Shown piece by piece: positions 5,526 to 8,980 of a stretch of DNA of 8,980 nucleotides; the first letter of the stretch is position 1; every line of letters begins with the position of its first letter. Position numbers and translations under genes: made by a program. The DNA lies in NCBI GenBank assembly GCA_030609865.1, contig JAUWSZ010000058.1:1-8980 (forward strand), given 5' to 3'. Origin of the DNA: a bacterium (GTDB lineage: Bacteria > Desulfobacterota > DSWW01). The notes beneath the pieces are model-generated. The model was not told the origin of the DNA and did no database searches. It saw only the letters and a list, made by a program, of their open reading frames with translations.

Positions 5526-7025
5526 TCAGCTCGTGTCGAGCAGCTCGATCCAGGGGATGGGTTCGGGCAGGGTCGCCACATCTCGGAGCATGACCTCCAC
5601 GATGTGGCGGATGGTATCGGTGGGATCTCGCGGTCGCCGAGGCCGTTTGAGCCTCCGATAGACGAACAATTGCAGGAGGTTGAAGGCAAGCGACCAGAGC
5701 AGAAGTACGGCCATCAAGGCATTGGCTGTATGACGGAAGACGTGGTTGAGATTCCAGTACTTGATCCATTGATTGAAGGCCGTGTTCTCGATGTGCCAAC
5801 GAGCACGAATGATTTTCAGGGCCGTAGGCAAGCTTACCTTTCGGGCTCGCTTCCCCACGATGGCCAAACACCAGGTCCGGGTTTCTCCGGTATGCTTGGT
5901 GACAAGGGCCCGTACGACACGAACCTTTCCCCTGTAGGTGTCGAGGGTTTCGATTTCATCTACATCCCAGAAGTCGATGTGTTCCTTTTTCTCGCTATCG
6001 TCTATCTGGAGACATGGAGCTTGATTGTGCCAGAGGTCAAGGGCCTCTTTGAGGGGCTCGTTGTGCTCTTTTCGAAGAACAATGAAGGCTCCATACCCGT
6101 ATTGGGTGACCTTGGTAAGCACCGGCCCATTTGGATAGAGGCCGTCAAAAATGAAGGCATCGATGAAGGACCCATACGTGTCATGCAGGCAGTCCATTAA
6201 CCTCAGCGCGGCAGTCAGTTCCCCCTCTGCCGTATCGGCAGGCAAGCCCACTTCTTCGAGTGCTTGCTGGTTGCGCACGGGCTCGATACCAACAACGACG
6301 TCGATGAGGGGGTCGACCAGCAGAGCCACAACATAACGGTGGTAATACTGATCGACCTCTTCCGGTTCGCCCGACTTGCGCTTCACCTTGACCTTGCGCA
6401 CCAGGCAGTACGGGCAGTGTCGGTGAAAAGAGCAAAAAGGTTCCCAACCGTCAATGGCCACACAACGTAACGCCCCGTAGGAACCCTGGCGAAACACCTT
6501 GTTGCGCTCGGCCTTGCCGATGACCTGCTCCAGAGCTCGGCGAACACCGTCCAGTTTCAGCTTATCCAGCACGTTGGCCACGACATCGGCACTGAATGAC
6601 TTCTCCTCCTGCGTGGGTTTTCTTCCGATCAGTTGCTGGAAATCGGCCTCCTTCAGATCTCCCTCCAGGGCATTGATGCTGGGAATACGCAGCAGTGCCG
6701 CATGGAACAGGCTGTTGAGCACATCGAAGGTAGGGATGTCCGGGTCCCGGCGAGTGTCCGAAAAGCTACCCAGCAGTTGGGGCAGCCCATAGACGTTGCA
6801 TGCGTATTTCTCAAACAGATGAAGCTTTCGACGGGAGTTCAGAAGCCAAGCCGGCAATACGGAGACATTGTGGCGGCGCCTATCCGTCAGATTTCGTTCA
6901 AGACAACACCGCTTGTACTTGTTCCCGCTGCCGCAGGGACAAGGACGGTTTCGACCGATCCGCGACAAATTGCCATGATGCGGCTCGATTGTGCTTGCCT
7001 CTATGTACGGCTCGGCATAGCCCAT
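5526..7025 (-). CDS. DDE transposase with N-terminal SEC-C zinc motif
   Basis: This 499-residue protein moves the insertion sequence. Residues 24-41 are a SEC-C metal-binding motif, GRNRPCPCGSGNKYKRCC, with Cys29, Cys31, Cys40 and Cys41. A second cysteine pair lies in HRHCPYC (Cys204, Cys207). The IS4-like RNase H core supplies likely catalytic residues: Asp192 in VAIDGW, Asp294 in FIFDGLYPNG, and Glu413 in RWHIENTAFNQW. A hydrophobic helix follows at about 435-455, and the tail is basic. The frame is intact. The ATG at 7025 has a poor ribosome-binding site and starts 36 bases after the DUF6788 gene, so translation may depend on that upstream gene. The fold assignment is firm; the exact IS family is uncertain. 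Confidence 0.85.
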   Translation of the reverse strand: MGYAEPYIEASTIEPHHGNLSRIGRNRPCPCGSGNKYKRCCLERNLTDRRRHNVSVLPAWLLNSRRKLHLFEKYACNVYGLPQLLGSFSDTRRDPDIPTFDVLNSLFHAALLRIPSINALEGDLKEADFQQLIGRKPTQEEKSFSADVVANVLDKLKLDGVRRALEQVIGKAERNKVFRQGSYGALRCVAIDGWEPFCSFHRHCPYCLVRKVKVKRKSGEPEEVDQYYHRYVVALLVDPLIDVVVGIEPVRNQQALEEVGLPADTAEGELTAALRLMDCLHDTYGSFIDAFIFDGLYPNGPVLTKVTQYGYGAFIVLRKEHNEPLKEALDLWHNQAPCLQIDDSEKKEHIDFWDVDEIETLDTYRGKVRVVRALVTKHTGETRTWCLAIVGKRARKVSLPTALKIIRARWHIENTAFNQWIKYWNLNHVFRHTANALMAVLLLWSLAFNLLQLFVYRRLKRPRRPRDPTDTIRHIVEVMLRDVATLPEPIPWIELLDTS

Positions 7026-7061
7026 CCGTTCTCGCTCACGGGCGTTGGCTGTGTGAAATCC

Positions 7062-7499
7062 TTAGAGTTGCTGCTTCTTGGTTCTTTGTCTTCGTGAAAA
7101 ACTCTTCCGTCTCGGTTCTGGAGCATACGGTTCGCTAAGCAAATCCAGCAAAACGTCGGTCAGTTTCAAAATATCGGTGCTCAATTTGACAATCTCGGCC
7201 CGGCTCCGACGGAGCCTCCTGTATCGCTCGCTTCTGCGCTGTAGTTCCGGGCGGTCAGCTCCCGGAACGTAGATGTTTCGCCGTTTCCCCTTTTCAGAAA
7301 TGACGAGCATGGCTGTAGGATGCAATTCGCCTCGCGTGCACTTGCAGTTCGGTTTTCCGCAGCGAGTACCATTGAGTTGAAAAAGACCTTTGACCACGGG
7401 ACCTCGCTGAGCGAGAAACACCTCGACGTTTGCGGCCAATCGCCCCGCCACTTCACGCAGTTGTTGTCGAATCCGTGATATTTCTTGTCGATGATTCAT
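7062..7499 (-). CDS. DUF6788-type small zinc-knuckle protein, accessory gene of the insertion sequence
   Basis: This is a 145-residue, strongly basic protein. It carries the recognisable DUF6788 core: KGLFQLNGTRCGKPNCKCTRG with Cys47, Cys52 and Cys54 as probable metal ligands, then strands ending in RRNIYVPG. The N-terminal 30 residues and residues 85-125 look helical, possibly coiled-coil. The C-terminal tail (RRKSFSRRQRTKKQQL) is very basic and may contact nucleic acid. The gene is upstream of and on the same strand as the transposase, 36 bases apart, inside the inferred element ends. Small DUF6788 genes occur beside transposases, where they may aid or control transposition; no role is shown here. 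Its ATG directly abuts the palindrome at 7500-7531. Confidence 0.75.
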   Translation of the reverse strand: MNHRQEISRIRQQLREVAGRLAANVEVFLAQRGPVVKGLFQLNGTRCGKPNCKCTRGELHPTAMLVISEKGKRRNIYVPGADRPELQRRSERYRRLRRSRAEIVKLSTDILKLTDVLLDLLSEPYAPEPRRKSFSRRQRTKKQQL

Positions 7500-7537
7500 C
7501 TTGTAGCCTATTTAGCATCTATTGCTACAAGAGTCAA
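7500..7537 (-). promoter_or_regulatory. Insertion-sequence promoter inside a palindrome
   Basis: On the minus strand, TTGACT (7537-7532), a 17-base spacer and TAAATA (7514-7509), preceded by TGC, form a sigma70-like promoter with an extended -10. Perfect 8-base inverted arms, CTTGTAGC and GCTACAAG, at 7524-7531 and 7500-7507 flank the -10. The right arm touches the DUF6788 start codon. This suits an operator for self-limitation, and the message would have almost no leader. Confidence 0.5.
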
Positions 7538-7606
7538 GCAAAAAATCCCGTGTGGGAATTTGCGTATGGAAAAATCAGTAAAATCTTCAAAGATTACGGT
7601 GGGCTA

Positions 7607-7624
7607 TTCAGGTGGAGCGGAACC
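7607..7624 (-). repeat. Right terminal inverted repeat (imperfect)
   Basis: Read on the minus strand this is GGTTCCGCTCCACCTGAA, the partner of 5440-5458. It begins 108 bases upstream of the DUF6788 start codon. Confidence 0.4.
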
Positions 7625-7632
7625 GCTGTCTG
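7625..7632 (+). repeat. Probable target-site duplication, right copy
   Basis: GCTGTCTG directly follows the right tip and matches the left-flank octamer GTTGTCTG at seven of eight positions. The single mismatch would mean the insertion is not recent, or that the match is partly chance. Confidence 0.4.
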
Positions 7633-7672
7633 TCTGGGGCCGGGACCGCGTCGGGTCTCTTCCGGGCCAAAA

Positions 7673-7702
7673 TTGACATCCCCTCCGGTAGGTTCCTATA
7701 AT
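7673..7702 (+). promoter_or_regulatory. Perfect-consensus sigma70 promoter
   Basis: TTGACA (7673-7678) and TATAAT (7697-7702) are both exact consensus hexamers, with an 18-base spacer. They lie 61 bases upstream of the proposed start of the SPOR-protein gene and just outside the insertion sequence. Strong housekeeping-type expression is expected. No operator-like symmetry was seen around it. Confidence 0.8.
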
Positions 7703-7747
7703 GTTTGGAGGTATTCGTAAAGATCGATCCCATGGCGGTTTCTTGCG

Positions 7748-7754
7748 AAAGGAG
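7748..7754 (+). promoter_or_regulatory. Ribosome-binding site that favours a CTG start
   Basis: AAAGGAG ends eight bases before the CTG at 7763. No in-frame ATG, GTG or TTG exists between the upstream stop (7718-7720) and the GTG at 7856. That GTG has no ribosome-binding site and lies inside the membrane helix. Confidence 0.65.
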
Positions 7755-7762
7755 AGATTCCC

Positions 7763-8653
7763 CTGCCACAAATCGACCCTGACCAGGAACTCGAAGAGGA
7801 AGATCTTCCCGAATCCGGCCGGCCGCCCCGAAATCGGTCGCTGCTCCTGCTGGGCGTGGCCGCTTGTGTGGGAATCGTCGTCGCACTGATTGTCTTCCTT
7901 CTTGTGGGAAGCCCGAAGGAGACGGAGACGGCGGGCCGGCAAGAGTCCCCGAGCCGGCAGCCGGACCCCAGCCGGATGGCTTCTGCCGGAGAGAGCGGAC
8001 AGGTTCCTGTCGGGCAACCCGCTGCCGGGGCAGAGGCAGCGGCCGCTCCGGATCGGGCCTCGTCCGACGCCGAATCGTATCGGCCCTCCGGCACGCCGGT
8101 CATTTCCCTGCCCGCAGAGATGGACAGCTTCGATCTTGAAGCCGTTGTCCTTCCCCCACTGCCTTACTGTATCTACGCGGGCGCTTTCAAGGATTTCCAT
8201 GAGGCGGCCACGACCCAGAGCGAACTGGACAGCAACTATCTCGCTGCCTACATCGTACCGGTCGAAATCAAGGGGAATGTGGCCCAGTCCCTTTTCGGCG
8301 TGACGCAGGACGGGTTGTGGTACCGCGTCCTGACCGGACACTTCAGTTCCAAGGAGGAAGCGAGGAAGACCCTGGGCGTGATGATGGAAGAGCTGCCCGG
8401 GTACCAACCTGAAATCCTGCGATTCCCGTATACCCTTGAATGCGGTCGTTTTCTCGTGCCTGACCAGGCCCGCTCGCTCACGGAAAGGCTGGACCAGGAG
8501 GACGTCTTCCACTACACACAGACGTTCCCCACGAGCAACGACAAGACCCTCACTCGAGTTCTGGTCGGCTGTTTCTTCTCAAAGCAGGGTGCGGAAGACC
8601 AGGCAGGGCGTCTGCAGGGGAAGGGTTTTGACTGCCAAGCTGCGGAGCGATAG
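7763..8653 (+). CDS. Single-pass membrane protein with two SPOR-like repeats
   Basis: With the CTG start this is 296 residues. Residues 1-25 are acidic and then basic (EEEDLPESGRPPRNR), a typical cytoplasmic end. Residues 26-49 form one hydrophobic helix (LLLLGVAACVGIVVALIVFL). Residues 50-130 are a Pro/Ala/Glu-rich linker, presumably periplasmic. Two SPOR-like units follow. The first is about 133-205, with YCIYAGAF and LWYRVLTGHFSSKEEARKTL. The second is about 223-294, with LECGRFLVPDQARSL and RVLVGCFFSKQGAEDQAGRL. SPOR domains bind denuded septal peptidoglycan, so a cell-envelope or division-site role is likely. A later GTG start (7856, 265 residues) would remove the cytoplasmic end and cut into the helix. 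The gene stands alone behind a strong promoter. The SPOR assignment rests on pattern recognition. Confidence 0.75.
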   Translation: MPQIDPDQELEEEDLPESGRPPRNRSLLLLGVAACVGIVVALIVFLLVGSPKETETAGRQESPSRQPDPSRMASAGESGQVPVGQPAAGAEAAAAPDRASSDAESYRPSGTPVISLPAEMDSFDLEAVVLPPLPYCIYAGAFKDFHEAATTQSELDSNYLAAYIVPVEIKGNVAQSLFGVTQDGLWYRVLTGHFSSKEEARKTLGVMMEELPGYQPEILRFPYTLECGRFLVPDQARSLTERLDQEDVFHYTQTFPTSNDKTLTRVLVGCFFSKQGAEDQAGRLQGKGFDCQAAER

Positions 8654-8775
8654 CAGGCCGCCCCAAAACGCCCATCTGCGGCGTTGCACTCATCCTTCGT
8701 CACTGCGGCGTACGGTGTACGCCTCATTCCTCAGGATTTCGTGCGCCTTGCATCTGGACCTTTTTGAACGGCCTG
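8654..8775. repeat. 122-bp imperfect palindrome (REP/MITE-like hairpin element)
   Basis: The arms are 8654-8713 and 8717-8775, around a 3-base centre. The outer ends pair perfectly (CAGGCCG with CGGCCTG), as do the inner ends (GGCGTAC with GTACGCC). Partial pairing lies between them. The element starts at the base after the SPOR-gene stop codon, so it also forms a potential transcript-end hairpin. The right arm contains TCCTCAGGATTTCGTGCGCC, a sequence I associate with dispersed intergenic repeats in deltaproteobacterial genomes; that is memory, not a search result. Confidence 0.65.
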
Positions 8776-8818
8776 CAGATCAGCGATCTTGCAAGAAGCT
8801 GCTCCAGGGAATCCGGGT

Positions 8819-8980
8819 CTAACCTCCGTGATTCTCGCGGCTCATGGCTTCATCCAGTTCTCGTGATGATTCGAAAGCGATAGAATTACGCTCGACCCGG
8901 TGAAGCTTCAAGGTTTCCTGCGGAAATGCCAAGGTGCACACGCCTCAACCGATGCATTTATCGACATCAACTCGTATCTG
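8819..8980 (-). pseudogene. Decayed 4Fe-4S ferredoxin-domain C-terminus, partial at the right edge
   Basis: One minus-strand frame from the window edge reads VDVDKCIG, then a stop, then GVCTLAFPQETLKLHR, and continues to a TAG at 8821-8819. The spacing fits the ferredoxin pattern CxxCxxCxxxCP exactly. The second Cys codon is TGA (8947-8945) and the fourth is TTT (Phe, 8926-8924). Both are single-base changes from TGT. The first and third cysteines remain. The rest of the tail has a plausible helical composition (ESSRELDEAMSRENHGG). This looks like the last 53 residues of an iron-sulfur protein whose cluster site has been destroyed. The parent protein lies beyond the window. Reading TGA as selenocysteine is unlikely because the fourth ligand is also lost. 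Confidence 0.6.

Larger units (their letters stand above)
5440..7624 (-). mobile_element. Insertion sequence of about 2.2 kb carrying DUF6788 and SEC-C/DDE transposase genes
   Basis: The element carries two minus-strand genes and is bounded by imperfect terminal repeats. The left tip on the plus strand is GGTTCGGTCCTCCTATGAA (5440-5458). The right tip read on the minus strand is GGTTCCGCTCCACCTGAA (7624-7607). They share 15 bases when short gaps are allowed. Near-identical octamers flank the tips. The transposase is full length and keeps candidate catalytic residues, so the element may be active. The DDE type looks like the IS4/IS1634-related or unclassified (ISNCY) groups; I cannot assign a named element. 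It inserted between the DUF3237 gene and the SPOR-protein gene, and may have separated DUF3237 from an original promoter. Confidence 0.65.

Noticed and set aside
5520..6200. A 226-codon plus-strand open frame opposite the transposase
   Set aside because: It is antisense to a recognised transposase with intact catalytic motifs and is best explained as a shadow.
7604..8512. A 302-codon minus-strand open frame across the SPOR-protein gene
   Set aside because: It crosses the consensus promoter and the end of the insertion sequence and has no recognisable domain. The plus-strand frame has a membrane helix and SPOR repeats.
8945..8947. In-frame TGA as selenocysteine in a ferredoxin domain
   Set aside because: The fourth cluster Cys is also lost (Phe). 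The only downstream hairpin seen is a 5-bp stem (TTTCC and GGAAA), which does not resemble a convincing bacterial SECIS. Decay is simpler.

Overview
The window looks like accessory DNA from a moderately GC-rich anaerobic bacterium. An oxygen-sensitive glycyl radical enzyme, a ferredoxin-domain remnant and the general gene style would fit a Desulfobacterota-like (deltaproteobacterial) host. That assignment is inference; no marker gene is present.

Layout. (1) Positions 1-848, minus strand: a GntR-family repressor running off the left edge, with a near-perfect 40-bp palindrome over its start codon. (2) Positions 849-998: a divergent regulatory region with a sigma70-like promoter whose -10 overlaps a second inverted repeat. 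(3) Positions 999-4279, plus strand: a probable operon of a TetR regulator, an 802-residue glycyl radical enzyme with intact Cys446 and Gly778, and its radical-SAM activase. The activase is cut off exactly where its first iron-sulfur cysteine should be, so the enzyme has no working activase here. (4) Positions 4189-4806: non-coding DNA carrying two diverged 74-bp direct repeats. (5) Positions 4807-5280, minus strand: a DUF3237 protein with a GC-rich leader. (6) About 5440-7624: an insertion sequence with two minus-strand genes, a DUF6788 zinc-knuckle protein and a SEC-C/DDE transposase, with imperfect end repeats and a probable 8-bp target duplication. (7) Positions 7673-8653, plus strand: a perfect-consensus sigma70 promoter driving a membrane-anchored protein with two SPOR-like repeats, which appears to start at CTG. 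(8) Positions 8654-8775: a 122-bp imperfect palindrome directly after that stop codon. (9) Positions 8819-8980, minus strand: the decayed end of a 4Fe-4S ferredoxin domain, with two of four cluster cysteines lost.

How the parts may work together: the TetR protein probably senses a ligand and controls its own operon, including the glycyl radical enzyme, while the divergent GntR gene probably controls itself. The enzyme has Tyr rather than Glu two residues after the thiyl-radical cysteine, so its reaction cannot be read from the well-known eliminase or decarboxylase subtypes. Activation would require an activase encoded elsewhere. The window combines this possibly new enzyme subtype with several signs of decay and mobility: a truncated activase, an insertion sequence, a ferredoxin pseudogene and repeat elements.
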